A stretch of 64,000 nucleotides of DNA from Dimorphilus gyrociliatus (GCA_904063045.1 CAJFCJ010000015.1:1-64000); one strand, 5' to 3'. Numbered from the stretch's first letter, positions 52,535 through 64,000 are shown. A program made the numbers and translations. Notes: a model not told the origin generated them from the letters alone.

Positions 52535-54814
52535 TCATATCGTTCTCAATCTATTCAATTCTTCGAGAAAGTCCTCGCCATTAAAACTATTTTCGATTGA
52601 ACTTGATAGCTGGTAATCTAGAGCTATAGCAGAATCGGATTCGTCAGGATCGTTTATACGATTATTGACCCATGTTTCAATCATATCTAGTTTTTCTCTA
52701 CTTTTATGTCCAACGAATCGGGGTAAAGTATGTGACAATTGGGGTGGCAGAGGTGGTGGTTTTTTGCGATGGGGTGTGGTCAACATACCTGATATCATTT
52801 GTCTCTTAGGTGGAGCTTCTTGTACTCTTATTGTAGAATCCAAAGCTTCGTCGCTATCAGCGTATATACATTGCGCAGCCAACTCTTCCATACTAGATTT
52901 TTTCAAGTATTTTATTGGTTTCGAGTAGATTGGTTCGGAGCATTCATTATAATTATCCATTTTACGATAGGGCGGCGGAGGTGGAGGCTTTACTTGTGGT
53001 GGCTTTAATAAAGTATCACCATCAACAGCGTCCTTTACTTCAGCATAATCCGATTCAAATGTTGGTATACTGCTTCTACTGGCATCCGAATAGACTGGTG
53101 AACTTGGCGAAAAGTAACCTGTTTCGTCTGAATTAGCCGTAGATAAACTAGGAGCAAACTCTTTATGTGGTAAACGAATAGAAGAATAAGGTGGTGGTTC
53201 GCAACTTTTCACTGAACAAGTAATTTTTTGCATCTCTGATTCTCTAATACTCTTTAATCTATAATTTTTTTCCTTAAATTTCTTCTTTTTCTTCTTCTTT
53301 TTTAAAGTTTTTCTAAGTGCGTAACTTTCGCAACAGTACAATTGCTCTTCGTCATCGGCAATGGGCGGAGTTAAACAAAGTAGACCATATGCTAGACATG
53401 CCCAAGTACCAGCAACTGGAAGGCAAGCCGCCTGCATAGCCACTATAAATATAATATAAATATAAGTATAAATAAATAAAACAATAGAATGTTAATAATT
53501 AAAATAAACGAAAATTGAAAACAAGAATTGAAAGAATTCTCTCTTTTTGGAATTTATCCAAAAATTAAGGTCAATTCTTTACTTTTGTTTTCAAGTAATC
53601 TAACACCTACAGCTGGTTTTTCGCCTATTAAAAAACTTTCCCTGTTATTTTATACATTATTAAAGCCTATTAATTATATGGAAAAACTACAGAAAAGATT
53701 AAAATTCTTTTTCTCTTCTCTTCTTCATTTATCTATTGTTTTATATAGAATATATCATTTCCATAGGTATCCACCCATTTCTTTTTCTAGAATTGTTATT
53801 GTAACCTATCAGTTTCAACACGTAGACAACAAACAAACATATAAAATTAAGAAGAAAGAAATTGATCTAATGCTAAGTGATTATTATAAAATTAATCAAA
53901 CAGGGAATAGTAAGAGTTGTATACAATTCACACATATATTCACTATATAGATAACAGAGTATAACACTTTATATTTTTATATATTGAAGTTTAGTTTAAT
54001 CTACTATTATATTACGTTTGTATTTCTAATAAATTAATAAATCATTTTCTCGCTTTTCTCTCTACTTCTATCCTTTAAACAAATCGATTTTTCTCGCTAT
54101 CGTTTGTCTTAATTACACGTTTAACCACACAAAATATTTAAACTCTCACAAAAGAATTGCGTAACGATTGTTGAAACTACGTGAAAACTTTAAAGAGAGT
54201 TACGCCATAGATGTATTATTGTTGGAGGGTTAAGCATATCAACTGTTAAAGATAAGAATCAGTGTGTGGGAATGTTAATTTATAAAACAAAACAAAAACT
54301 GCGTACAATTCCAATACGCTAGTAAAAAAATTTAGCTATAAATACTATAATAAAAAATAATAAATTTACAAATCTATATACTGTATATAGATAAGAGGAA
54401 CTTGAGAAAGAGAAGAAGACTTTTAGCTATTTTAAAATCAACTTTTTGACCTAAAAATAAATCGTAAACAAGAGGAGATAATAAATAAATTAAATTATAA
54501 AAACGTTCTAATCTTGTATCAAATAAACTTTTTTGGGCAGATGCATAAAATTTTTATCGTAAAAGTGCAAGTATACTAAATATATCTCTGTCTTTGAAGT
54601 ATTGTAATTAATTATATCTACGGCAAGGTCAATTGATTTACTAATAAGACAAACTAAATTTAGAAAACATTAATTAAAGATTAGAAGGAGATTAAGAGAA
54701 AAGTAAATTATGATTATTGAATATTTTCTTACAGCTTGGTCTCTTCTCCTCCAGGTCGCTATTATCCGAATAATCGCTATCAAAATTACATTCTTCTGCT
54801 TCTATAGTTGACAT
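52535..54814 (-). CDS. Proline-rich adaptor-like protein, unrecognised
   Basis: Two exons, 54733-54814 and 52535-53442, separated by an intron of 1290 bp; 329 aa. The start is acidic (MSTIEAEECNFDSDYSDNSD). A short hydrophobic cysteine-containing stretch follows (AACLPVAGTWACLAYGLLCL), which could be a membrane-embedded or palmitoylated segment, and next to it a lysine run (KTLKKKKKKKKFKEK). The rest is disordered-looking and rich in SH3- or WW-type ligands: EPPPYSS, VKPPPPPPYRK, RKKPPPLPPQL. Several tyrosines are in acidic or Ser-rich context (SDETGYFSPSSPVYSD, ESDYAEVKD). The C-terminus has FLEELNRLRTI. It resembles a docking/adaptor protein, but I cannot name a family. The donor of exon 1 and the acceptor of exon 2 both fit phase 1. 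Confidence 0.7.
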
Positions 54815-56150
54815 TCTTGTTGTTCTTCTTCTTCTTTCTCTGCCTTTCCTTTTTTATCCTTTTTTTTTTAATTTTTATACTTTTAGTTGACTTCTTTTAG
54901 TTCTGAAATGATTAGAAATATATCATTTAGACGTATAGATATCAATATGAACTATAATATATAGTTTTAAACGTATTAAACACTTCACTAAATCTAAATA
55001 AAATGTTTATTATACTTATTTCTCTGTCGTTTATATTGGTTTGTATTTCGGAAATCTATCATATAAATCGTAGCTGATGCGAATTTCTAACACCTACTGC
55101 TAATAATAAAAGAATATACGCCACTAGACTCTTTTTTGAACAATCTACACTTGCACCAAGGCCAATTCGACTAGCTGTTTTACGTGTTTAATAAAAATTA
55201 AACAAAAAAATAATTCAGGCCTATTTTAAAATCTAGTTATAAAGTAAATAGACTTACGTTAGCTTTACGCCTACATCTCGTTAGGTCTACGTCAGGTTCA
55301 AAAAAAATCAGTGTAAGAAGGAATCTTTAAGCTGAATTTGTCACACAGAGAATGAACAGCTATTTGTGTGTGATGAACTTTTGAACCTTCCAGGTGAGGG
55401 CGCTGCCGTTGCAACTAAACTATATAGTTTCTTTGTCTCGCGAAGAGTTATAGCGATATATTTTCTTGGCAAAGTTTTCGATGTGTTTACATAGGCCTTT
55501 GAGAAGGAATATAAATAGACTTTAAAGTTTTCGACGTTTTCAATCTAGACTTTAAGGTTGTAAAAATCAGTACTAATCAAAAGAGGAATAGACGGATCGT
55601 AAATCCTAAAAAATACAACTTTTCCCGCCATTTTTTAAACTATACAATAAATTGATTATGTACATCTTATAGAGAAAAGTTTACTTTTAAAGTTTAGGTT
55701 ATGTCTTTTTTCGTTCTTAAAAAAATTAATTTATTAACAATTTTGTTAAGTTTTCTTTTCTATTAAAAGCAAAAAGATAAAGAGAGAGAGAGAGAGAGAG
55801 GAAAGAAGAAAAGAAACAGACAAGAGAATAGTTTCAATAGTTGAAAATATAATTAGTAATTGAAGCCTAATTTTCACTCTTAAGTCTATATAATATAAGG
55901 ATATTTAATGTTGTATATAATAAGAAGTATTTCTTTTTTTAACTTATTTGTTCTCGTTTAGAATAGACTATATATATATATATATATACAGTATATATAT
56001 ATACTTTTTATACTTAAAATATAGGAGTATTTTTCCAGGTATTTTTAATAATTCAATATGTTAATTAAACTTTGCATAGGTTTGAAGTTTGCTTAGTGTT
56101 ATATAGCAATAAAATTGTAGTAAGATAATGTTTTTTAAGGCTATATACAG

Positions 56151-56189
<39 letters not shown>

Positions 56190-57416
56190 AAATTATGATT
56201 AATACGCTATAAAAAAGAATAATAAGTATTGTATCTAATATATACATATATATATTTAAATATATATATATGTATATATATAAATTATCAATATGTTACA
56301 TAACATGCTTTTTTAAGCCTTTTGTTAGATTACAAGTTACAATTTAAATACCATTTAATAGATTATTTTTTTTTTATAAAAAAAAAATTGCTTTTCAATA
56401 GACTAAGCAGACGCCAGTAATTAAGTATTCTTTAAATTTAATTTGATGTTATTCTTCAAAAGTTCTTAACATAATACAGTATAATATTTAATAAAGAAAC
56501 CATTTAATGATAATAAATAAAAGTGATAGACAGAAGGAATAAAGAATCTTTTAATATAAGTTTTCTTTGTAAAAAAAATATATAATACCTTTAGTTGTAT
56601 TTTTCTTATTTTCAATTCTTTTCTCTTCTATCTCTTGTCTCTGTCTCTCTGCCTCTCTCTAGCTCTCTACCTTTCTCTCCAATAGTTTAGAGAATGAAAC
56701 TTGAAAGACTGGTTATCTTCAAAAATACTCGATATATAGAAAAATAAAATACTCAGGTGTCGCCACCAACAAAAAAATTAATAATGTAAAACTAATGGCC
56801 TATTGTTCTTTTTTTCGCACTGAGTAATAAATAAAGTCTATACTATATATCTTGTTTCACGCACTTTACAAGAATTTGGTGTGATCTATGAAAATTGTTG
56901 AAAAATATAATTAGACAAAGTGTAGTAGAATGTAAATTGAAACTTCTATTATCAACTTTGGCTACTATAAACTATATATTTTTATGTCTTCTCTTGTTTA
57001 TTCTATTCAAACATTTAGAGAAATAAAAATGAAAAGAAAGTAATGGTTAGTGTTAAATATATGATAGATGGATAAATAGTATTAGTTTTATCGTCTTTAA
57101 CAGTTTTAACGGTTACAAAGTACGTTTTCATGTATACTACATACAGTATACATATACTAATATTCTAAAAATGATTTAATAATTAGAAATATGGGCTATG
57201 AAAAAGTATTATTCCAAAAAAAAAGAAATCCTACGAATTGTAGGATCTCTCAATTGAACTCAATTCTTACCTATAGGACTTTATAATATCTGCTTGTATA
57301 GAGTATTTTACTGAGACGTTTATTCAAATTCAGCTATAAATGTTAATTAATTAAACAAGACAAGAACTGCCTGACCTTTTAAAGTGAACAATATAAAAGT
57401 AGCATGTTTATATTAA
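54815..57416. other. Intergenic, about 2.6 kb
   Basis: No recognised exon. It contains a (GA)n tract at about 55783-55800, a (TA)n tract at 56154-56186, ATACAGTAT-type motifs (55986, 56474, 57141), a TTTCCCGCC element at about 55620-55628 matching the E2F consensus, and AGGGCGCTGCC near 55396. The promoter of the proline-rich gene is expected in the left part. Confidence 0.45.
56154..56186. repeat. (TA)n microsatellite
   Basis: About 16 TA units in an intergenic stretch. Confidence 0.9.
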
Positions 57417-57800
57417 TTAGTTAACTGTTCCATAATTGGGTAAGTACACTTCATTTGGTATGATTGTTCTCGATAGTACCCACGATTCCCATAAGGTGTA
57501 AATAACTGTAGACGCCATAAGTATTGTTCCAATACTGGACACGACAAGACCGGACATAACGCAAATTTCCAATTTATGTTGTAAATTACTCATTGATATT
57601 TCAATACTTTCCATTTCTGTTGCAGGTAAATCAGAATTGAATTCGTAACTTGTTGGCCAAATTTGTCCTATAATCACTAGAGAAACACCAATGGCAGTTA
57701 AGATAAAAGAAAGTTTATTAGCATTTTCTTGAGCTTCCTCACTAATTCTAGTATTACAGCATATTTCTGGAGACACAGAATACAATGGTTCTTTATCCAT
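57417..57800 (-). CDS. TMEM74: TMEM74 family protein
   Basis: Single-exon gene of 127 aa. Two transmembrane helices are visible, LSFILTAIGVSLVIIGQIWP and ICVMSGLVVSSIGTILMAST, separated by a short loop. The pattern after helix 1 (a Trp/Val-Pro, then an EMExxE stretch, then L-x-KLE/DxCVxxGL) matches human TMEM74, which has IVPREVT, EMERLEKESARL and DRCVIAGLC at the same places. TMEM74 is a lysosome/autophagosome protein reported to promote autophagy. The long N-terminal cytoplasmic region of the human protein is reduced to about 30 residues here. The start is the ATG at 57800; the open frame ends with TAA. Neurensin-type proteins share the two-span layout and are the main alternative. Confidence 0.8.
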   Translation of the reverse strand: MDKEPLYSVSPEICCNTRISEEAQENANKLSFILTAIGVSLVIIGQIWPTSYEFNSDLPATEMESIEISMSNLQHKLEICVMSGLVVSSIGTILMASTVIYTLWESWVLSRTIIPNEVYLPNYGTVN

Positions 57801-59129
57801 TCTATTCTATCTTCTACTTTGTATGATAGGAAAAAAACGGGTAGAAACCAATATTTATTCTTCTTCCCCTCAAGCCTATTCACCTATTTCCTAATGTTTC
57901 TGATTATAAGGACAAACAGTTACAAAGACTGTTCGCCATATGTTTCTATTGAGTACAGAAAGAAATATACATATATATAGTATATATAGGATTAATATAA
58001 ACTATACACATATATTTAATATAAGCTGAACATGCGCACACGAAGTGTTAATGTATATAGAATTTTTGAAAAAAATTTCAACAACTGACAGAGTAAAAGA
58101 TCGATTGATAAATCAATTATTTCTATTTTTAAGTACAAACTTTTCATCTACCTTATGTTTCTATTAAAAAATAAAGAAGGTATTTAACATATGTTACATG
58201 TTTTCGACGAACAGTGCAGGATGTTTATTATCAAATCTACAATATCGAATAGTTTTTGGCAATTTTAAGAAATTGTTCAGTAATACTAGATGAAGATAAT
58301 TAATAGTTGTCTCTATATGTACATATACAAATGGAAGTTGTATACAAAACACATTGCTTTATACAAGTATATAAGCTATATTACATAAATTTATACGTAC
58401 GTACGTACTGTTTACAGTACCTGAACTAAGTTAGAAAATAGACTAGACTATCATTTAATGAAATTGGAACTCTCTTTCACTATTTCCCTCCCTCCCCTTC
58501 TCCCTCCCTATATCTTTCTCTTCTCTTCTTTCATATCCTTATATTTCTGCTCTCAGGCAACTATACATTAAATTAACGTTTTAAAAATTTAAAACTTTTC
58601 TTTATGCTAATTAGTTAAGTTCAACGAATTAATTAATTTGCATATCAGTATAAGTTATGCTATACATACAGAATATATATACTGTATATTAAATATATAT
58701 TGTTACATTCATTATGCTAAATATCCTTACAAGTGAAGAGTGTATATAATGCCATCTATATTGTAAAATGAAAAATGGTATAAAACCCAAAGATAGACAA
58801 TGCCATCTATAGTTCGAAGAGAAATCGAACTTTTCCCGGAAAAGGAGGTTAGAAAGGGCTTTAAGGGATGAAGAGATAAAGTTATCGACCAGGGAACGCT
58901 TGTCGTAGAATATCGATCAGAAATAAAATTGGTTGGACGCCTTAATTTATAGGAAATTTCCCTTAGCCCTACATTTTCAACTATTGGCCGAATGAACAAT
59001 AATATTTATTTTTCAAGGTGAAGGCAGTCCCGTACAATTAAGAAAATAATAGTTGTCGTGTAAAAATAATGGAAAATTAGGGTTAATTGAAGACAGCTTC
59101 CGTTTTAATATAAACTTAAAAGTAATATT
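57801..59129. other. Divergent upstream region of TMEM74 and the RING gene
   Basis: About 1.3 kb with no recognised exon. Two near-identical GCCATCTAT elements at 58751 and 58802 lie 51 bp apart. One ATACTGTAT lies at 58679. Confidence 0.5.
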
Positions 59130-59813
59130 ATGTCAACTGAATTACTATTGATAGTTATTCTAGCTGTTCCCGCAACTTTTTTCGCAATACTATTCTGCTG
59201 TCTATTACTGTGGTATGTTAATCTTTATTATTGAACTGCGTCTGCGTGGATTATAAAATAATAAGTGATTTATTTTTTTCTTTTATCAATTTTCTGAACA
59301 GTTTCAAATATTGCGGTCAACCTGATCAAGGTTATAAAGAGGTCAGACAAATCAAACATAATGTTTTAATGGAATATATCATTTAATAAATCCTTAAACG
59401 GGACGTTATCTAACATTTCATACTGTTTTTTAGTTAACTTATCAAGACACCTCAAACAAATATCTAAACGATGTTGGTAACTTTTACAATTAATTACTTA
59501 AAAAAAGTACGATTTATTGAACATTATACATAAATTTCCAATTAAATTAAGGTGTGTTCGGTATGCTTAGAAGAATTTGCTCCAGGGATGAAAATTGCAG
59601 TTTGTAAATGCAGACATTCCTTTCATTCTTCGTAAGTTATTCGTTAGTTGGGGGCATAGAGAGAGAAAGCATGTTATAATATGTTCAATATATACTTTGT
59701 ATAATAGATGTCTACAAGAATGGTTGAAACTAGAAAATTCTTGTCCATTGTGCAAGTGTCAAGTTTTAAAAAAGAGCGAAGTAACTCCCCTACTTAATCT
59801 CAGTACGGTATAA
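59130..59813 (+). CDS. RNF24: RING-H2 membrane protein, RNF24/RNF122 type
   Basis: Small membrane-anchored E3 ubiquitin ligase candidate, 115 aa. Exons: 59130-59212, 59302-59341, 59434-59472, 59552-59631, 59708-59813. An N-terminal signal-anchor helix (LLLIVILAVPATFFAILFCC) is followed by a short linker with KYCGQPDQGYKE. The C-terminal RING-H2 domain has VCSVCLEEFAPG, CKCRHSFHSSCLQEWL and SCPLCKCQVL, with the eight zinc ligands C-C-C-H-H-C-C-C in order. Length and layout match human RNF24/RNF122 (CAVCLEDF, CPCKHAFHRKCLIKWL, CPLCNMPVL). The end of exon 3 is the least certain junction: keeping the frame requires a weak GTTGGT donor at 59473 rather than the GTAACT 4 nt downstream. Confidence 0.82.
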
Positions 59814-60994
59814 AGATGAAAAATGACTGCCAAAAACTTAAACTTGATAAGTTTCTTTATTACTTGACTGAATTAAAAAGAATTTTGAACAGTAAGAGAA
59901 TATAACTTTAAATGTTTATACGGTATAATTGTATATATATACAATACGTGATTATATCTTTTATTTGATAGTCTTAATTGTTGACATATCTTTACCGTCC
60001 ATTGAAAAATTTTACAAGTGTTTTTATGTATCTATATATAATATATATTTATATATATAATTGTATATAATTTTTTGTTAATAACGAAATCACTCTAAAT
60101 GAAATAGCATATGTTACCTCTTACGTAAGCAGAGGCTTCGTCTAGACTGGGATAATTACGTACAATTGAGCTATAATAAAAACTGATATAAAAAATCGTA
60201 ATTTTTTGTAAATGCTGGTCTTTTTAAGAACATTCTGGAAAAGTCCCGTTTCTAGCTAAATTCTATCGACGCACATGATAATAAATGCATTACGTTGCTT
60301 AAACGATCAAGGACGTCGTGACCCAACCAATAACTGTTAAGCTTCAAGTTTTTTTTATCCATCTAGTGGTAGGAGTGAATGACCTTGGGGTAGGCACTAC
60401 TTTTTTTCACAGTTTTGTACTTGACCTATTGGAGTCTTATGGAATATTAATCGAATTTTTACTTTTAGCCTTTCACAAAGAAAGTTTTTCTTATAAAAAG
60501 GTTAAAATCGAAAGTTCTGCAAAATAATTAGATTTTTTATGTTTGTGATTCTACTTTCTCTCACTTTTCAACTCTCTTTTGACTGATAAACATAATTAAT
60601 GCGCCCCTAATCAAATAACGTTTCCGTAAAATATGTTATTTACTACTTGAGACAGATTCTAATATCAAGAGAGCTTGGTCAATTGTCCGATGAAAAAAGG
60701 TTATTAATTTCATTAGTCAAAATTGCCTTTCTCTGACTTCCATATTAAGACATGATCCATTTATACAAAGAATTATTATGCTAATAGATTCCTTTATCTA
60801 TTTTCTCCTTTTCGGTTTATTACATTTTCCCATTTTTAAAATGGCTTAAAGAGACAGAGTGTCCGTTTTAGGAGGAAAATCAGACTATAAATATCGGTTT
60901 AGAAAGTAAAATAATTAAGAACTCAATTCTTTTTTTTTAAAAGTAAAAAACAAAGGAAATGCCAACAGAAGAGACAATACAGTCTACTTTCTAA
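59814..60994. other. Intergenic, two converging 3' UTRs
   Basis: About 1.2 kb between tail-to-tail genes. The open frame at 60318-60527 starts with GTG and has no recognisable homology; I see no gene here. Confidence 0.5.
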
Positions 60995-61168
60995 TTAATT
61001 GAGTAGCAAGTTTTCTTGCGTTTGTATATTCAGTACAGAGTCGGTAATATCGACGAGATCTTCGGCTATAACTTGATTATTAGCCGTTGTTGGAGAATCA
61101 TCTTCGCTATCCAAACTACACAACAGTAGATCATCATCGTAAGTAGAAAAGTAATATCTGTTTTAAGT

Positions 61169-61199
<31 letters not shown>

Positions 61200-62857
61200 T
61201 AAATTAGTTATATATATGTATTAGTCTTACTGGGGTTGATTCCACAAATTTTCATCTAGATTACTTTCTATCCATTTAAGGCAACTCTTAGAATGATTGT
61301 CAATTTCATTTTCAAAGTCTGTAGAATCCTTCAACTTGTTTAGGCAGAATGGACAAGTTTTCACCGTTATCTTCAATGGAAAGTGTGTTATTATTATTAT
61401 TTTGTTTTTTTTTTTTTTAAATATTCAATTAAACAACATTTGTAATTATTAAACATAATAATTAAAAGGAAACTTTACTTGTCTTCTTATATAGTTGACC
61501 AGTTTAACTCTTTCATAGAAATTTAAAATTGTCTTATCTTGATGACGAAACTTTGTTAATTTTATATTATGTTCATTCTAATGTGGGGCATAGAACATAT
61601 TTAAATACTATTTATAACTTTAATGTATAATTATTTACCTCCATATGATGTAATACTAAATTTCCATTAATTTGTTTAAAAGGGCAAATCAAGCATACAG
61701 CGTTAACATTGTTTTCGTAATCATCTTCTTTCCAGTCATCCCAATTTCTGTATTGAGTAGAGTATATTGGACAGTTGTTTATTTGTTATAAAAGAATATT
61801 GATAATGAATACTTACTCATCATGATCACTTTCTTCGCTTATATTATCATCACTTATGTTCTTAAGACTCTTCCAATTTTGATCAATTTCTAAATAATTA
61901 ATAATATAATATTTATCCCATTCAGTACTATTCGAATTAAGTCTTTTATGGTTTTTTTTCCTCATATGATCTTTTAGGCAATTGCGATCCTTGAATGTTC
62001 TATTACAATATAAACAATTTAAATTATCCAATTTCTTTTGTAGGGCCATAATCATCTCTCTTTTATATACTGTTGTATTGTTTATAAAGATTATTTAATG
62101 TAATAACTATAGAGTATGGATATATACCTATGTTTTGGGGAAGGCCAATATTTAAATGATGATATTTTGACATATGATTTAGTAAATCGGCTGGATTCGA
62201 ATTATGTAATTCATATTTACAAAACAAGCACATGTGGGAGAATGATTTATCTTTACTCTCCTCTTCTAAATGCTTTATTGCAGTTTTCTGTGTGGATTAA
62301 GCTATGTAGATGAATATCTCTATCTGTGTAAAGCTATAGGGCTACTCAAATATTCATGTATTTTACCAGATGTTGTGATTGAAGGGATAATCTCAGTTCT
62401 TTATCCAAGGGCATGTCCTCACTAAGTATGTAAGCTTGGGAGCTGTCAACCATAGTATCCAAATTGCATAACTTATCGATAGAGTTGATTTTTAATTGCT
62501 TTCTCCAAAAGATTAAATACCTATTTGGAGAATAATGTGTATAGAATTGAAAATAACAATTAATTAAGAAATAAGAAGTACTACCATGGTAAATAAGGTA
62601 TACGTTCATAATTAGTAATAATTATTCTATGCTTTTGTAGTAAGTGGGTCATATATTCTTGAACGAAGGGAATTCTACTTTTATATTCGCATAATAGACA
62701 ATTCAACTCATCGCATATTTCATTTAACGATTCGTTATCAACTTCTATAGATAATTTAAGGCTTTTTTTCAATGTTTTTTCCAAGTTTTCGGCGGACATC
62801 TCGCCCAAATGTTGAATATCGACTTTCAAATAATCTGGTAGTTCTAGTTGTGTTTTA
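60995..62857 (-). CDS. ZNF277: Zinc finger protein 277 (ZNF277)
   Basis: C2H2 zinc-finger protein; known ZNF277 associates with Polycomb proteins and with cytoplasmic ribosomal protein RPS2. Exons: 62585-62857 (start uncertain), 62367-62520, 62128-62287, 61817-62069, 61639-61747, 61479-61577, 61231-61370, 60995-61157. Diagnostic blocks match the human protein in order: CLLCEYKSR with HLLQKHRIII; YLIFWRKQLK; MCLFCKYEL with HHLNIGLPQNI; LQKKLDNLNCLYCNRTFKDR and LKDHMRKKNHKR; YYIINYLEI; NFYERVKLVNYIRRQ; and near the end YYFSTYDDDLLLCSL. The first exon begins at a splice acceptor (62858-62859) with codon position 3, so a small 5' exon is likely missing from this model. The first in-frame ATG inside the exon is at 62799. 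Confidence 0.92.
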
Positions 62858-63771
62858 CTGTAAAGTGTACAAGTCTACATGTGCCATCTATCGGTAAGAA
62901 TTTTTTGAGAACTATCTATTGATTTCATAGATGGCAACAGTCTTTTCTTAATCTCTTGATAGTCCATCTAGCGGGAACCTTGTAACTCAGACAGTAATTC
63001 ATAATTTTTTATACTATACGTTCAATAAATACTTTCAATGGCATTTACATTGAAAGGATAGCCGGTTTCTAAGTCTAGTCTACGATCTGCCCTCTTTTTT
63101 ATGCTATACAATTATATCCATTCTTATGACTGTCTGGGGTGAAAATCGTTATTAGAATATCTAAGAAGCATTTTTTAAAGTTCAATTTAACGCCAATATA
63201 TCAGTATAGTTGTAAGCATTAATTTGTAAAATTCTTTGAGAAGAATGACCGTCCTAAATACCCTCAAATCCTGGCGGGTAAATTATTCGTCTAGACAGCA
63301 AGTTACAAACGGTCTCAATCATTTCTCATTCAACGGAAATATACACGACAAACCGTCCGACGAATATATTACTATATTATGTTTATGAATGTAAACATTA
63401 GCGTTGATTGGCTGCTATAATTTTCAACGGCTCAAACCGCATGAGTCCTAGATATAGACGATAATTGTGCGCAGGAACATAGTTCGATCAAAAATTTAAA
63501 AGTTTCTTAACGAAATTTAAGTAACAGCCTTTACTTGTTAGAATTTTAAATTTAGATGTAAGCCTAAATATAAACAAAGATTATTTATTTGTTTTCAAAG
63601 AGACTTTGGAATTTGGAACAAATTCTAAAAGTAGTGGGCGAGTGGCGCAGTAATACGTCGGCGAGTGATCACGTGGTATCGAGTCTCAGTTGCTAAAACA
63701 GTTGTGTCAGTTTGTGTATTTTCTCTGTATTGGACGGATCTAATTCTTATCATTTAACGGATCGAAAGACT
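62858..63771. promoter_or_regulatory. Divergent upstream region of ZNF277 and the right-edge gene
   Basis: Probably contains the missing ZNF277 first exon and both promoters. Visible elements are three TAGATGG-type sites (62883-62894, 62927-62937, 62963-62976), a palindromic pair of forkhead-like sites TGTTTATGAATGTAAACA at 63380-63397, and an E-box TCACGTG at 63669-63675 about 100 bp before the downstream ATG. Confidence 0.45.
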
Positions 63772-64000
63772 ATGTCAGTTAAGAACAGTGTAACTAAATT
63801 GATACCTAAGAAACTCAGAGACGCTTTTGTCTGTACGAGTCCTGAAAAAGAAAAAGGTAAGTTTTAAGCGCTTATTTAGGGAAAAAAAAGAACTTTCACT
63901 TTTTCGTCTATCAAATCTTTAACACTCGATCTCTTTTACTTGTAGTTCGAAGTGACCGAGCTAGAGATAAAGAAATGTTCGAAAGGACGTACGCCGTACA
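63772..64000 (+). CDS. 5' end of an unrecognised gene, cut by the window edge
   Basis: Exon 1 (63772-63856) starts with ATG and encodes MSVKNSVTKLIPKKLRDAF followed by VCTSPEKEK, ending at a canonical GTAAGT. Exon 2 opens after TTGTAG at 63946 in matching phase and encodes VRSDRARDKEMFERTYAV up to the edge. The segment is basic and hydrophilic with no signal peptide. It is too short to assign. A GC-richer 5' leader with an E-box lies just upstream, which supports a real transcription start. Confidence 0.6.

Noticed and set aside
57698-57883. Overlapping frame on the same strand as TMEM74.
   Set aside because: It is an out-of-frame shadow of TMEM74, whose own frame shows two clear membrane helices and family motifs.
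60318-60527. Hydrophobic open frame between the RING gene and ZNF277.
   Set aside because: Starts with GTG, lacks splice context and resembles no family; lies in converging 3' UTRs.

Overview
The window is nuclear DNA from a small, compact, AT-rich invertebrate genome. Every recognisable gene is split by GT-AG introns, most only 48-120 bp long. The proteins are conserved animal families with human-like length and order, so this is a bilaterian. The high density (15 complete genes or gene ends in 64 kb), the tiny introns and the slow-evolving proteins would fit a compact lophotrochozoan such as a miniature annelid. That placement is inference. I see no operon structure, no bacterial genes, no CRISPR array, no convincing tRNA and no intact transposon.

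Layout, left to right: the 3' part of CASK (+, 1943-9219); choline-phosphate cytidylyltransferase PCYT1 (-, 10229-12743); the phosphoinositide phosphatase MTMR14 (-, 14510-16969) head-to-head with the ER glycoprotein folding sensor UGGT (+, 17351-23487); RPGR (+, 24009-28780); a four-span membrane protein (+, 30027-30654); importin alpha of the KPNA1/5/6 clade (-, 31664-33828); the splicing and transcription coregulator SNW1 (-, 35403-37564) head-to-head with gamma-tubulin complex component 6 (+, 37868-42208); an unrecognised 1016-residue protein with repeated Trp-Glu motifs (-, 42394-46469) tail-to-tail with GCP6 and head-to-head with a polypeptide GalNAc-transferase (+, 47324-49175); a Ly6-like single-pass membrane protein with a PPPY tail (-, 49264-50598); a proline-rich adaptor-like protein (-, 52535-54814); TMEM74 (-, 57417-57800); an RNF24/RNF122-type RING protein (+, 59130-59813); ZNF277 (-, 60995-62857); and the first two exons of another gene (+, 63772 to the edge).

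The genes do not form one pathway. Several are housekeeping functions sharing short bidirectional promoters. UGGT and GALNT both act on glycoproteins in the secretory pathway. CASK, RPGR and GCP6 are scaffold, ciliary and microtubule proteins.

The most interesting signals concern splicing. CASK carries two tandem, in-phase, homologous versions of one guanylate-kinase-domain exon, 48 bp apart, which is the signature of mutually exclusive exons. Upstream lie a possible 21-nt in-phase microexon and a 16-nt perfect intronic inverted repeat; downstream lies a G-quadruplex-capable run. RPGR has a 21-nt and a 51-nt candidate in-phase cassette exon, and UGGT an in-phase acidic 123-nt exon. The 9-mer ATACAGTAT (or its complement ATACTGTAT) recurs about 20 times, only in non-coding DNA, and TAGATGGC elements cluster near two gene starts.
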